From Nakamurella silvestris (GTDB taxonomy: Bacteria; Actinomycetota; Actinomycetes; Mycobacteriales; Nakamurellaceae), in the NCBI GenBank assembly GCA_003576535.1, contig QXCQ01000209.1, positions 118,916 through 181,865 on the forward strand: a stretch of 62,950 nt of DNA, written 5' to 3'. Shown here piece after piece: positions 55,017-62,909 of this stretch; the stretch's first letter is position 1; every line of letters begins with the position of its first letter. The notes beneath the pieces are model-generated. The model was given only the letters and a program-made list of their open reading frames with translations, made no database searches and was not told the origin of the DNA. A program made the translations under genes and the position numbers.

Positions 55017-55487
55017 GTGGTCCTGCGTACCCAGTTGTCGAACCCTGCACCACCCCTTTTAGCGGCACTCCGGAAGTACCGTGAACTGCAGAAACAGGGC
55101 CAAGGGCTGGCCCCACCCCACCCTGCCCAGCCGCCTGCTGATCGTCGCGGCCCAACCCAGCGCCGGCTCGTGCAGGTACAGCGCCGCTTGAACGAGCACG
55201 AGGTCGATGAGGTGGTCAGGCTGTATGCCAAGACGAACAACGTGCGGGAGGTTGCCCGACAGCTGCAGCTCAGGCGACAGACCGTCAGTGAGATCCTGGT
55301 GCGGCGCAGCATCGACATCTCCCCCTTCGCCCTCACCGAGCAGCAGGTGGAACGGGCGATTGAGCTCTACGAACAGGATCGACTCACCTTGGCAGCAGTC
55401 GCCAGGAGGATCGACTCCAGACCGAACACGGTGCGCGATGCACTGCTGCGGCGTGGTGTGGTGTTGCGGAAGCGGTGGGATCACTAG
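55017..55487 (+). CDS. Double helix-turn-helix protein, copy A
   Basis: The 156-aa basic protein carries two similar HTH units of about 45 residues: LNEHEVDEVVRLYAKTNNVR with ARQLQLRRQTVSEILVRR, and LTEQQVERAIELYEQDRLTL with ARRIDSRPNTVRDALLRRGV. The pattern resembles resolvase-type HTH tails. No recombinase catalytic domain is present. A second copy at 58006 is about nine-tenths identical in DNA. The GTG start is uncertain, as no good ribosome binding site is near. It may be an orphan DNA-binding tail of a mobile-element protein. Confidence 0.75.
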   Translation: MVLRTQLSNPAPPLLAALRKYRELQKQGQGLAPPHPAQPPADRRGPTQRRLVQVQRRLNEHEVDEVVRLYAKTNNVREVARQLQLRRQTVSEILVRRSIDISPFALTEQQVERAIELYEQDRLTLAAVARRIDSRPNTVRDALLRRGVVLRKRWDH

Positions 55488-55502
55488 CTTGGGCAATGGC
55501 CC

Positions 55503-55748
55503 TCAGCCGGACCGTTTGGTGATGTCGTTCGGCTGGTCGAAGTCTGAGCGGATCTTGAAGTGTTGACGTGCCCGATACAAAAGAACCTCGACCATCTGCT
55601 GGTCGAGGTTCACTAGTTCGTCATCGGAGGGGCCGTTCGGGCCATACTCAGGCAGGGCGATCCCGTATCCGTAGGATCTCGCCAAGCCGACTATCCAGAG
55701 CAACTCGGAGCGATCATCGGGCTCCCGTCCGGAACGATCTCGTGTCAT
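55503..55748 (-). CDS. Small hypothetical protein
   Basis: An 81-aa product, acidic and hydrophilic (LLWIVGLARSYGYGIALPEY, DDELVNLDQQMVEVLLYRAR). The ATG has GAGAGG 8 nt upstream. No family is recognised. It and its neighbour at 55858 sit in the segment that separates HTH copy A from the gene at 56530. Confidence 0.6.
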   Translation of the reverse strand: MTRDRSGREPDDRSELLWIVGLARSYGYGIALPEYGPNGPSDDELVNLDQQMVEVLLYRARQHFKIRSDFDQPNDITKRSG

Positions 55749-55857
55749 GGTCGTACCTCTCGTTCGACGGCTGTCTCGGTGGACTGTTGTGGCCTCGATG
55801 GACCACTCCTTCGACTCCTGCCGAGCGTAACGCGGGATCGCCACTACCACAAGGAGC

Positions 55858-56418
55858 CTAAAAATCACGATCCGACACGCCGAGAGTCGTGCGGATGGGC
55901 TCAGCCAAGACCACCACCTTGTCGGCACCTGGGCGATCTTCAAGGCTGATCCGACTGCGGACTGTTCGCGACGCAAGCTGGAACCCAATCGCGTCCGCCG
56001 TAGCTTCCGCGAACGACTGGACGACTGCCAGTGTCTCCTCCCCTGGATCAAGCACCCCGAAGGTGACAAACAGATTGTGCGCACCAACTGTGGCAACGGG
56101 ACAGCGTCCCTTCAACCGTCGGCCCACTTCCCAGACCACCGAGGGATGTAATGCAGGCTGATCAGAGGAGTCGCTCAACACAACCGACGCGCACCATGGA
56201 GATCGCACCAAACGCAGACTCATTTCATGATCCACACTGAGGTCGACCAACATCCGACGATCATCGCCTTCCTGGAGTACGTCAACCGAAAAACCCTGTG
56301 CTGCTTGAGTGACCGCAGCAGCCCCAGGTGGCACGTCCGACCAGTTCAGACCAACCTCAAGCACTTGGAATGAGGGTCCGTACCTGCCTCTTCGGCTGTA
56401 GTGAGTCTCGTCAGCCAT
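55858..56418 (-). CDS. Hypothetical protein
   Basis: A 186-aa product with no membrane segment. It has an even mix of strands and helices (FQVLEVGLNWSDVPPGAAAV, RRMLVDLSVDHEMSLRLVRS). I do not recognise a family. An ATG at 56445 could add 9 residues. It is on the same strand as the 81-aa gene and may be co-transcribed with it. Confidence 0.6.
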   Translation of the reverse strand: MADETHYSRRGRYGPSFQVLEVGLNWSDVPPGAAAVTQAAQGFSVDVLQEGDDRRMLVDLSVDHEMSLRLVRSPWCASVVLSDSSDQPALHPSVVWEVGRRLKGRCPVATVGAHNLFVTFGVLDPGEETLAVVQSFAEATADAIGFQLASRTVRSRISLEDRPGADKVVVLAEPIRTTLGVSDRDF

Positions 56419-56529
56419 TGTCACTAATTGTAACACGCAAGCCACAGACAGTAGTTACTTGTTGATCCGTAGCCACCCCAAGAACACATCAGGCAGACAC
56501 ACCAGTCAAGGCCCTACTCCGCCCCAATT

Positions 56530-56988
56530 TCACGTTGGAGCATCCTCATCTCCAGGATGTTCCGTTTCGCCATGTCCGACCTTTCCAGCCCGAGCCAGCG
56601 CCAGGCCGATGAACGCCCGGGACAGCTTCTGCAAATCTGGTTCCGGATGGGCAACTGCGCGAAGGGTCAGGTGGCGGTCTTCAGGGCGCAGACGCTGGGG
56701 CTTTCCGTGAGGCACTGCTTCCATGCGCGACTGCTGCCTGACGTGCTCGGCGTAGACCTTGGCGTACTGCTTGCCGGCACGGCTACCGAGTGAGGGTTCC
56801 TGCTTGTCGAGCCCCGAACGATGTTCAAGGAGATCCAAACTGGTCAGTGACTTACTTGGTTGATAGTACTTGTGGAGGATCCACTGCTCTGAAGCTGACA
56901 GACAACCATAGGAAGCATTGTCTGTCAGCCAGATGGTACGGAGTCGGTCATGGCGCTCTAGGTAGTGTTTTGGTGATAGTCGGGGCAT
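56530..56988 (-). CDS. Conserved-looking hypothetical protein, partly duplicated at 58523
   Basis: A 152-aa basic, helical product (MPRLSPKHYLERHDRLRTIW, SASEQWILHKYYQPSKSLTS, VAHPEPDLQKLSRAFIGLAL). A truncated second copy of its C-terminal part lies at 58523-58684, right next to HTH copy B. The original arrangement was therefore probably an HTH gene convergent with this gene. Function unknown. Confidence 0.65.
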   Translation of the reverse strand: MPRLSPKHYLERHDRLRTIWLTDNASYGCLSASEQWILHKYYQPSKSLTSLDLLEHRSGLDKQEPSLGSRAGKQYAKVYAEHVRQQSRMEAVPHGKPQRLRPEDRHLTLRAVAHPEPDLQKLSRAFIGLALARAGKVGHGETEHPGDEDAPT

Positions 56989-57065
56989 GCAATCAGGTTG
57001 ATAATCTCAAGTCATGTTATATAATAGCAGCCATCAAACGTGTATCGCCAGTACTACCTAAAAGA

Positions 57066-57719
57066 ATGGGAGTGAGTAAAGTGGATGCAGAATCAACGCA
57101 GTTCATGAATGTCGACAATGAAGTCATACAAAAAATAGGTCGTAGCGTGATAGCAGGAGCTCGACTTGAAGGTGTAGTTCACGACATTGCTCTTGCCCTT
57201 GCGTTGCCACGAACTAAAGATGGTTTTAAGAAGGTTACAAGGGCTGTCAAAGAACGCTGTTCAATTTCGGGCGTTCCGATATGGAGCACCGTGGGGCCGG
57301 CCAGCATCATTAAATGGGTTGAGCGCGCCGATACGTACATGGACCAGCGCAACCAGCTCTTCCACTCATTCACGGCAGCGAAGATGCAGGCGGATGGACT
57401 CAAGACAATCCAAATCAGCATACGAGACCGGGCCGAAACATTTCTCGACATCACAAAAATAGAAAAATTGGTGGAATCCCTTGTGGCTATGACGAAAGAA
57501 GGCACTGAACTCGAGCGCCGGCTCCTACCTGAAATGCTCTCAGGGGTACATGTGCGCTACTTTCCCGATAACGAGCCTGCAGGCAGAATCATATACCATG
57601 GGGACGATGCATCCAAAGAGCGACCAGATGATAAACTCTTCGAATCATTCATTGCATCTCTAGATGCCACCTATCGCACATCAGGCGTGCCTTTTTCAAC
57701 AGCGTTTCCTTCCACATAG
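57066..57719 (+). CDS. Hypothetical protein with HEPN-like RNxxxH motif
   Basis: A 217-aa, largely helical product in AT-rich DNA. It contains RNQLFH within TYMDQRNQLFHSF, which fits the R-x4-6-H motif of HEPN nucleases, in a helix of the expected kind. No MNT/nucleotidyltransferase antitoxin gene is adjacent. ATG at 57066 or GTG at 57072 could start it. A role as an RNase toxin or in abortive infection is inference from the motif only. Confidence 0.6.
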   Translation: MGVSKVDAESTQFMNVDNEVIQKIGRSVIAGARLEGVVHDIALALALPRTKDGFKKVTRAVKERCSISGVPIWSTVGPASIIKWVERADTYMDQRNQLFHSFTAAKMQADGLKTIQISIRDRAETFLDITKIEKLVESLVAMTKEGTELERRLLPEMLSGVHVRYFPDNEPAGRIIYHGDDASKERPDDKLFESFIASLDATYRTSGVPFSTAFPST

Positions 57720-57805
57720 TGAGAGTGCCGGTAGTGATCGGGAATTTAAGCTGTGCAACAAATCAAGAAATCGAGTAGACGTCCGAACATAGATCTTACA
57801 ACACA

Positions 57806-57959
57806 ACCGGTACATGCTCCAGGGGTCAGATTCTGCTCGAAACCAGTACCGGAGTCGCTGTCAAGAAAAACGCCGGCTCCTGATACAGGGCCGACGTCGG
57901 GACGATTTGTGCAGGTCAAACACCTAGAAATAGCAAAAAAGCCAGCACCGGTACATGCT
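57806..57959. repeat. 13-bp direct repeat pair
   Basis: ACCGGTACATGCT occurs at 57806-57818 and again at 57947-57959, in the short gene-free stretch before HTH copy B. Such a pair could be a duplication footprint or a protein site. No further copy was noticed in the window. Confidence 0.45.
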
Positions 57960-57978
57960 GACCTCTGTCTGATCGGGT

Positions 57979-58552
57979 GACGCGTCACGTGACGTGTCAC
58001 TAGTGGTGGTCCTGCGTACCCAGTTGTCGAACCCTGCACCACCCCTGTTAGCGGCACTCCGGAAGTACCTTGAACTGCAGAAACAAGGCCAAGGGCGGGC
58101 CCGAGCCCACCCTGCCCAGCCGCCTGCTGATCGTCGCGGCACAACCCAGCGCCGGCTCGTGCAGGTGCAGCGCCACTTGAACGAGCACGAGGTCGATGAG
58201 GTGGTCAGGCTGTATGCCGAGACGAACAACGTGCGGGAGGTAGCCCGGCAGCTGGAGCTCAGGCGGCAGACCGTCAGCGAGATCCTGATGCGGCGTGGCG
58301 TCGACATCTCCCCCTTCGCTCTCACTGACCAGCAGGTGGGGCGGGCGATTGAGCTCTACGAGCAGGATCCGCTCACCTTGGCTGCAGTCGCCAGGAGAAT
58401 CGGCTCCAAACCGAACACGGTGCGCGATGCGCTGCTGCGGCGTGATGTGGTACTGCGAAAGCGGTGGGACTACCAAGTCGCGACGTTCACAGCGAGAAGC
58501 GCGGACTGATCACTTGACGTCGCTAGACCGAGGATTCGTCACGTGACGCGTC
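57979..58552. mobile_element. 574-bp unit with 16-bp terminal inverted repeats enclosing HTH copy B
   Basis: GACGCGTCACGTGACG (57979-57994) is the exact complement of CGTCACGTGACGCGTC (58537-58552). Between them lie the whole HTH copy B and the end of a truncated gene. The left repeat also forms two tandem 12-bp palindromes (GTGACGCGTCAC, GTGACGTGTCAC). No transposase is inside. It may be a non-autonomous element or a protein-binding frame; I cannot tell which. Confidence 0.45.
58006..58509 (+). CDS. Double helix-turn-helix protein, copy B
   Basis: The 167-aa product is nearly the same as copy A (55017) over its first 154 residues, then differs in the last dozen. The same two HTH units are present (NNVREVARQLELRRQTVSEI; LAAVARRIGSKPNTVRDALL). 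The frame has stayed open in both copies with many silent changes, which suggests selection. It lies inside a 16-bp inverted-repeat frame and is convergent with the truncated gene at 58523. Confidence 0.72.
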   Translation: MVLRTQLSNPAPPLLAALRKYLELQKQGQGRARAHPAQPPADRRGTTQRRLVQVQRHLNEHEVDEVVRLYAETNNVREVARQLELRRQTVSEILMRRGVDISPFALTDQQVGRAIELYEQDPLTLAAVARRIGSKPNTVRDALLRRDVVLRKRWDYQVATFTARSAD

Positions 58553-58684
58553 CCCGCTGGCCTCCTTGGGCCCGGGCAGTGCCAGGCCGATGAATGCCTG
58601 GGACAGCCTCTGTAGGTCTGGTTCCGGATGGGCAACTGCACGAAGGGGACTGTGGCGGTCTTCGGGGCACAGCCGCTGAGGCTC
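58523..58684 (-). pseudogene. Truncated second copy of the gene at 56530
   Basis: Read on the minus strand, about 53 codons up to a TAG stop give PQRLCPEDRH and LRAVAHPEPDLQRLSQAFIG, close to residues PQRLRPEDRH and LRAVAHPEPDLQKLSRAFIG of the 56530 gene. Similarity stops abruptly upstream near 58684, and there is no start codon or N-terminal half. Confidence 0.75.
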
Positions 58685-59126
58685 TGCACAGGTGCAAACA
58701 CAAGGTCAGCCTGTTCTGCCCGCCTTGGTCGCAGAGGTCCGTCGCCACCTCTTCCTGACTTCCATACACGCTCCGGCTCAGGTTTAACAGTTGATGAGCG
58801 TGTTGAGTTGCAACGTTTCGTCCCGCATCACGTCAGTCACTGGGGTCTAGCAGTGTGTGTAGTAGGTCGACGGCGGGATCTTCATGCCGTGATCGGTCAG
58901 CACGGCATGAAGATCGGCTCGAGCAGGCGAAGCCTGCCGCCTTCGCGACGAAACACGAGGTCAAACCGCCTTCGCGAGCCAGATGCGCCCCAGGCAGCAC
59001 TACGCCAGTCACGTGCATACTGCAGGTAGGACGTGCTCCCTCTCCCGAGTTCCGAGCGGATCGCTCGCGCCGTTCGTGTTAGTCGGTATGGAGCGAAGAT
59101 CTGGATTGCGAGAAGGGACGAGCCTG
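58685..59126. other. Gene-free stretch with a 15-bp perfect inverted repeat
   Basis: No gene can be supported. GATCTTCATGCCGTG (58877-58891) pairs perfectly with 58901-58915 across a 9-nt loop. It could be a terminator or the scar of an element. The promoter of the sigma gene should lie at the right end. Confidence 0.45.
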
Positions 59127-59642
59127 GTGTCGGACGAAACACTCCGCTCTGAGGTCGGTAGGGCCATCCACGAAAATCTCGACTGGATGTATGGAGTAGC
59201 TTTCGCCCTCACCGGGTCCAAGGATGCCGCGGATAACCTCGTGCAGGATGTTATTGTCCGTATACTGCCCAAGCGCATTTCGTTGGAGAGCTCACCTCGG
59301 GCTTATATACGGCGAACGATGGTCAACCTGCAGATCGACACCGTTCGTAGAACTCGGCGCATCATTTTCGAGTCGGTCGAGTCGGTCGAGGACATTCAAG
59401 AGTCATACGATGCTGACGTGGATCTTGAGATCGATGTGCAAGCAGCAATGTCCCAGATGCCAACCGAGATTCGGCGCGTAGTGGTACTCCGCTACTTGGA
59501 GGACCTTTCGACCAACGAAGTGGCGAAGATGCTTGCGTTGCCAGCCGGATCGGTACGGCGCATGGCTCATGAAGGCATTCAAATATTGAGAAAGGGCTTC
59601 CTTGGGGAGCCACGGGCCAGTACGAAAGGAAGAAACAAATGA
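59127..59642 (+). CDS. RNA polymerase ECF sigma factor
   Basis: The 171-aa protein has region 2 (LDWMYGVAFALTGSKDAADN, VQDVIVRILPK) and region 4 (MPTEIRRVVVLRYLEDLSTN, AKMLALPAGSVRRMAHEGI). It fits the SigE-like ECF group of actinobacteria. The GTG is chosen because AGAAGGGA lies 8 nt upstream; an ATG at 59088 would add 13 residues. Its stop overlaps the next ATG (ATGA), the usual layout for a sigma and its anti-sigma. Confidence 0.9.
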   Translation: MSDETLRSEVGRAIHENLDWMYGVAFALTGSKDAADNLVQDVIVRILPKRISLESSPRAYIRRTMVNLQIDTVRRTRRIIFESVESVEDIQESYDADVDLEIDVQAAMSQMPTEIRRVVVLRYLEDLSTNEVAKMLALPAGSVRRMAHEGIQILRKGFLGEPRASTKGRNK

Positions 59643-60499
59643 GGGGAAACGACGACGTTCGCAGTGCACTCAAGTCGACATACAGGAACATGCGGCCGGA
59701 TGCGGCGCTTCGCGCACGGGTGGATGAACTTGTAAAAGACGGTGATCATCACACTGAAACTGTCGAAATGGAACTAGCTGTCCCGCGAAAGACGCGGTTC
59801 ACAAGTCTAAAGCTGCCGCTGTTATCCGCCGCAGCTGTTTCAGCACTGGTGATTGTGGCAGTTTCTTCGCTGACCAGTCCACGAGACAAGTCGACGCCTT
59901 TAGCGTCGGACCATGGGAATTCAGCCACAGAGCAATCCGCCATTGATTCACCGCTGGTCGCCAGTCTGACTGGCGGAGTAGCTACCGAAGCTTCTATGCA
60001 GTCACCGACCTCGTCCGCCAAGAAGGGCCGTGATACAGCATCAATTCTGTCTGATCCCAAGGTATGCGGCAGCCAATTCGATCCTGAACAGTTTGCGAAT
60101 GGAGGACTAGACGTAACCATCGAACTGAGAACATACGCGGCCGGGGAAAAGCTTGTTGCCACGGTTCAAAACCCCACTCGCGCCCTAAACGGGATCGCCC
60201 AGTCTGTAATTCTCGTCTATCAAGATCGAAACCTGATTGGCGCATTCCTACCTACCGCGAAACCCGCCAATCTAGTAATTTCGGACCTTCCAGGGGGCTC
60301 TGTTTTCTCTCAAACAGAGTATCTTCCAGAAAAGGCTGGTTCGATCATCGACCTTCAGTCTCGTTCAGCATCTGGATTTGTGGCGTGTGGCGCGGATACG
60401 GCCAGCACCCTGCCGGCTGGTGTCTACGAGGTTCGCATATACGAGAGGCTAGGTGATGGGTTCGGAATCTCCGACGGCGCCACTTTCGCGTATAACTAA
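59639..60499 (+). CDS. Single-pass membrane protein, likely anti-sigma factor or sensor
   Basis: The 286-aa protein has a cytoplasmic N-terminus of about 55 residues, one membrane helix (about 59-79) and an extracellular part with a Ser/Thr-rich linker and a beta-rich domain (DVTIELRTYAAGEKLVATVQ onward). No zinc anti-sigma HxxxCxxC motif is seen. Coupling to the sigma gene by an ATGA overlap suggests an anti-sigma role. DNA here is AT-richer than the core. Confidence 0.7.
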   Translation: MRGNDDVRSALKSTYRNMRPDAALRARVDELVKDGDHHTETVEMELAVPRKTRFTSLKLPLLSAAAVSALVIVAVSSLTSPRDKSTPLASDHGNSATEQSAIDSPLVASLTGGVATEASMQSPTSSAKKGRDTASILSDPKVCGSQFDPEQFANGGLDVTIELRTYAAGEKLVATVQNPTRALNGIAQSVILVYQDRNLIGAFLPTAKPANLVISDLPGGSVFSQTEYLPEKAGSIIDLQSRSASGFVACGADTASTLPAGVYEVRIYERLGDGFGISDGATFAYN

Positions 60500-60503
60500 G
60501 AAC

Positions 60504-60545
60504 CATGAGGAGGTGGCAACAGATAGACATTGCCACCTCCTCATG
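60504..60545. terminator. Bidirectional terminator
   Basis: A perfect 16-bp inverted repeat (CATGAGGAGGTGGCAA with its complement) with a 10-nt loop lies between two convergent genes, 5 bp from one stop and 18 bp from the other. It probably ends both transcripts. Confidence 0.85.
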
Positions 60546-60562
60546 ATTTCTAAGCGTGTGGA

Positions 60563-62041
60563 TTAACCGGTGACTATCGAGACTGGGCCCATGGCCGGTA
60601 TAGCGTCTTTAGCCCAAGAGTAAAAGAAACGCCCAGCACACTCCGGGTCATTTGGCGGGGACGCACCAAACCACGGATCTGGGCGAGTAGTTGGCTTATA
60701 CGTCATGTCAATAGAAGACACAAGACCGTAGACTGTACCTCCAGTCGCGACCGTACCTCCGCTGTCTCCTTGACACGTGACGCCGTATGGCTGCCCATTC
60801 GGCTGAATATCTACGTCGACACGGCTCAATCGGTCCATGAACTGCGCGGTCGGAACTATTCCCCTATACCCGAGGAACCTGGTGACATTGTAGTCCACAA
60901 CTTTTCCACAAACGGTCCCAGTTGTACGCCCGTTGCGGCAGATGTACTGGTTTTGCATGGCAGAAACCAGCCCTGGATTCGGATCCGTGATTTTCCAAGC
61001 ATCATTCTTGACTGTTGTTTTACCCGGGCTCGAAAACTGCTTGACCATGACTAATCCGCCAATGTTGGCTGTGTGATCAACTTTGATCATCCCGAAATCT
61101 CCATCAACCCCGTATACCCGTTTGTACATGTTGCCAATATGCGGGTTTGACGTTTCGGATACGGTTGTGCTGGTGGTTGTCGTAATGCGCCAATCACTAG
61201 TAAGGTTTGCGGGCATGTCCCACTCGTTCTCTGAGTCCTTACTGAAGCAGTGGCCTGCTGTCATGACGTAGTATGTTCCGCTTGCCCCTTGGACGTTGAA
61301 TCCAAGTGAGCATGCTGCCACGGATGTCGAGTAGTAATTCAGGAGCTGCGCACCGCCACGATACACATTCGAATCGCACCGACCTGGCAACGACAGTGTG
61401 CAGGCAACGTTCTTGTTCTGAGGTGCACGTTCGAACTCAAGCATGTTTGGCGATTCGGCAAGGATCGCCTTGATTTCAGGCAGCTCTTCCGCCTGGCTTT
61501 GCGTCGCCTGACCATTCAGTGCGATACGAACATGATTAGTGTCGATGTTAATGCCGTAGCCGTATGCTACTTCAGCATCAATAGTTTCGTTAATTCGGCT
61601 CTTCGTAGCATTCAGAGTGATCAGATTATAGGTAGCAGTTTCGTACTTGACGAATTCACTGATGCCTGAATCTCTGACCGCCTGGAGTGTTGCTTCGCCT
61701 ACCTTCCCGACGTTGAAGATGACGAGCTTACTGCCGTCTTCGTGGTCGACACTTCCGCCAGCGAAGTGCTCCGGGTCGCTTTCTTCGAGGAGGCCGGTGA
61801 GCTTCTCGTAATCTTTCTGCCTTTTGATTCGCGATTCGGCATCATCAACGCTTATTCTGTAGGTATTGACCATCTGGGCAGCGGCGGGGTCCACGTCGGT
61901 CAACTCCTGTCCCTTGACATCCGAGTCGCTTGGATCGCTCGATGAAGACGATGCGCTTGCCTGCGGTATGGCGATCATGAGCGAAGCAACTGCTAGCGCG
62001 GCTATGAGCCTTCCCCGCCTTGTAATTGTGAACTGTTTCAT
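60563..62041 (-). CDS. Secreted S1-family (alpha-lytic/streptogrisin-like) serine protease
   Basis: The 492-aa precursor has a signal peptide (ending near PQASA), a long propeptide (about 35-250) and a chymotrypsin-fold domain. The catalytic triad is visible: His in MTAGHCF, Asp in VDGDFGMIKV, Ser in CQGDSGGTV. Cysteines near the His loop and elsewhere suggest disulfides. It is larger than typical streptogrisins. The ATG at 62041 has AGGAG 5 nt upstream. GC is lower than in the core, so transfer is likely. Confidence 0.9.
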   Translation of the reverse strand: MKQFTITRRGRLIAALAVASLMIAIPQASASSSSSDPSDSDVKGQELTDVDPAAAQMVNTYRISVDDAESRIKRQKDYEKLTGLLEESDPEHFAGGSVDHEDGSKLVIFNVGKVGEATLQAVRDSGISEFVKYETATYNLITLNATKSRINETIDAEVAYGYGINIDTNHVRIALNGQATQSQAEELPEIKAILAESPNMLEFERAPQNKNVACTLSLPGRCDSNVYRGGAQLLNYYSTSVAACSLGFNVQGASGTYYVMTAGHCFSKDSENEWDMPANLTSDWRITTTTSTTVSETSNPHIGNMYKRVYGVDGDFGMIKVDHTANIGGLVMVKQFSSPGKTTVKNDAWKITDPNPGLVSAMQNQYICRNGRTTGTVCGKVVDYNVTRFLGYRGIVPTAQFMDRLSRVDVDIQPNGQPYGVTCQGDSGGTVATGGTVYGLVSSIDMTYKPTTRPDPWFGASPPNDPECAGRFFYSWAKDAIPAMGPVSIVTG

Positions 62042-62588
62042 TGCTCTCCTATCGAGTTTGCTCTGAGGATGGTTCCCCCGGGTGTCTGGCAGCTTAGCCC
62101 CTAGCTCGAATCCTTCGTGAGGTGCCCCGACCTGCCCTGTCCACCGTTGTCGTTCTGAGTTTTCGGTCGTTGTTTGGTGGCTGGCGTATTTGAACGGTGG
62201 TTGTCCGGGTTTCCGGGTCCGGGGTGTAGTGGTTTCGGCGCGTCGGGACGGTTGAGGGTTTGGTGTCAGTCGGGGTTTGGTAGGGCGTTGAGCCTGTTGA
62301 TGCCGACGGTGACAACGGGTGCCCATCCGGGTCGCCAGACTGATCGACGCGCTCAAACCTCATGGTCAACCTCACCAATCCCTGATCTTCGAAGAAGGAG
62401 ACGAGCAACACCCCTTCCAGGCATGGAACATCCGCCCCAACGTCAACCGCCGAGATACCCTCATCGAGAATCGGCGCCTGCGCCGCTGAGGGGGCCACTA
62501 GTCTCGGGAGCGTCCGCGCGGTAGGTCTGCTCTGGAGTGCCCGGCGCGGCCATGCACACGCAGGCCCAACAAGGAGGGACGTTGACCA
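62042..62588. other. Mostly gene-free region with one short remnant frame (62319-62489)
   Basis: A 56-codon plus-strand frame starting with GTG at 62319 reads VARLIDALKPHGQPHQSLIF and ends in NRRDTLIENRRLRR. Its composition looks coding, but I cannot name a family; it may be the tail of a lost gene or mobile-element protein. Nothing else here is convincing. Confidence 0.4.
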
Positions 62589-62909
62589 GTGTCGAACCCG
62601 ATCGTCGAGTTTCTGTACGACGTCCTTGATGAGACGTTTCGGGTGGCGGCCAACGCCGGCGCTGAGGCGTGGTCAGCTGAGGAGTTTGGAGGCACTACGC
62701 TCATCGTCACCTCGGACGATCGCGACCCGATCCCGTTCGCGAGGCTGATGAGCAGCGAGTGGGACGAGGCAGCCCACATCACCATGCACGACCCCGCAAG
62801 CGTGCTGGCTCAAGTTCGGGCCCAGCGCGAGCTCGTCTCCACCCTCGACAGCCTGATCATCACTGCTGACCTGGTTCTTGAGGATCCCGTGGCGTCCAGC
62901 TTGGTGTGA
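62589..62909 (+). CDS. DUF6221 family protein
   Basis: The 106-aa product matches the DUF6221 pattern: an N-terminal helix IVEFLYDVLDETFRVA, and the hallmark AAHITMHDPASVLAQVRAQR followed by a helical end. The family is common on actinobacterial prophages and integrated plasmids; its function is unknown. It starts with GTG. No phage genes are visible in the remaining 41 bp. Confidence 0.8.
   Translation: MSNPIVEFLYDVLDETFRVAANAGAEAWSAEEFGGTTLIVTSDDRDPIPFARLMSSEWDEAAHITMHDPASVLAQVRAQRELVSTLDSLIITADLVLEDPVASSLV

Noticed and set aside
55034-55062. tRNA-like 3' end (TCGAACCCTGCACCACC)
   Set aside because: No acceptor, D or anticodon arms can be built upstream, and the same bases are coding in both HTH copies.
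57746-58144. A 132-codon minus-strand frame before HTH copy B
   Set aside because: It runs antisense into the HTH gene, has odd composition, and includes the palindromes and 13-bp repeats; more likely non-coding.
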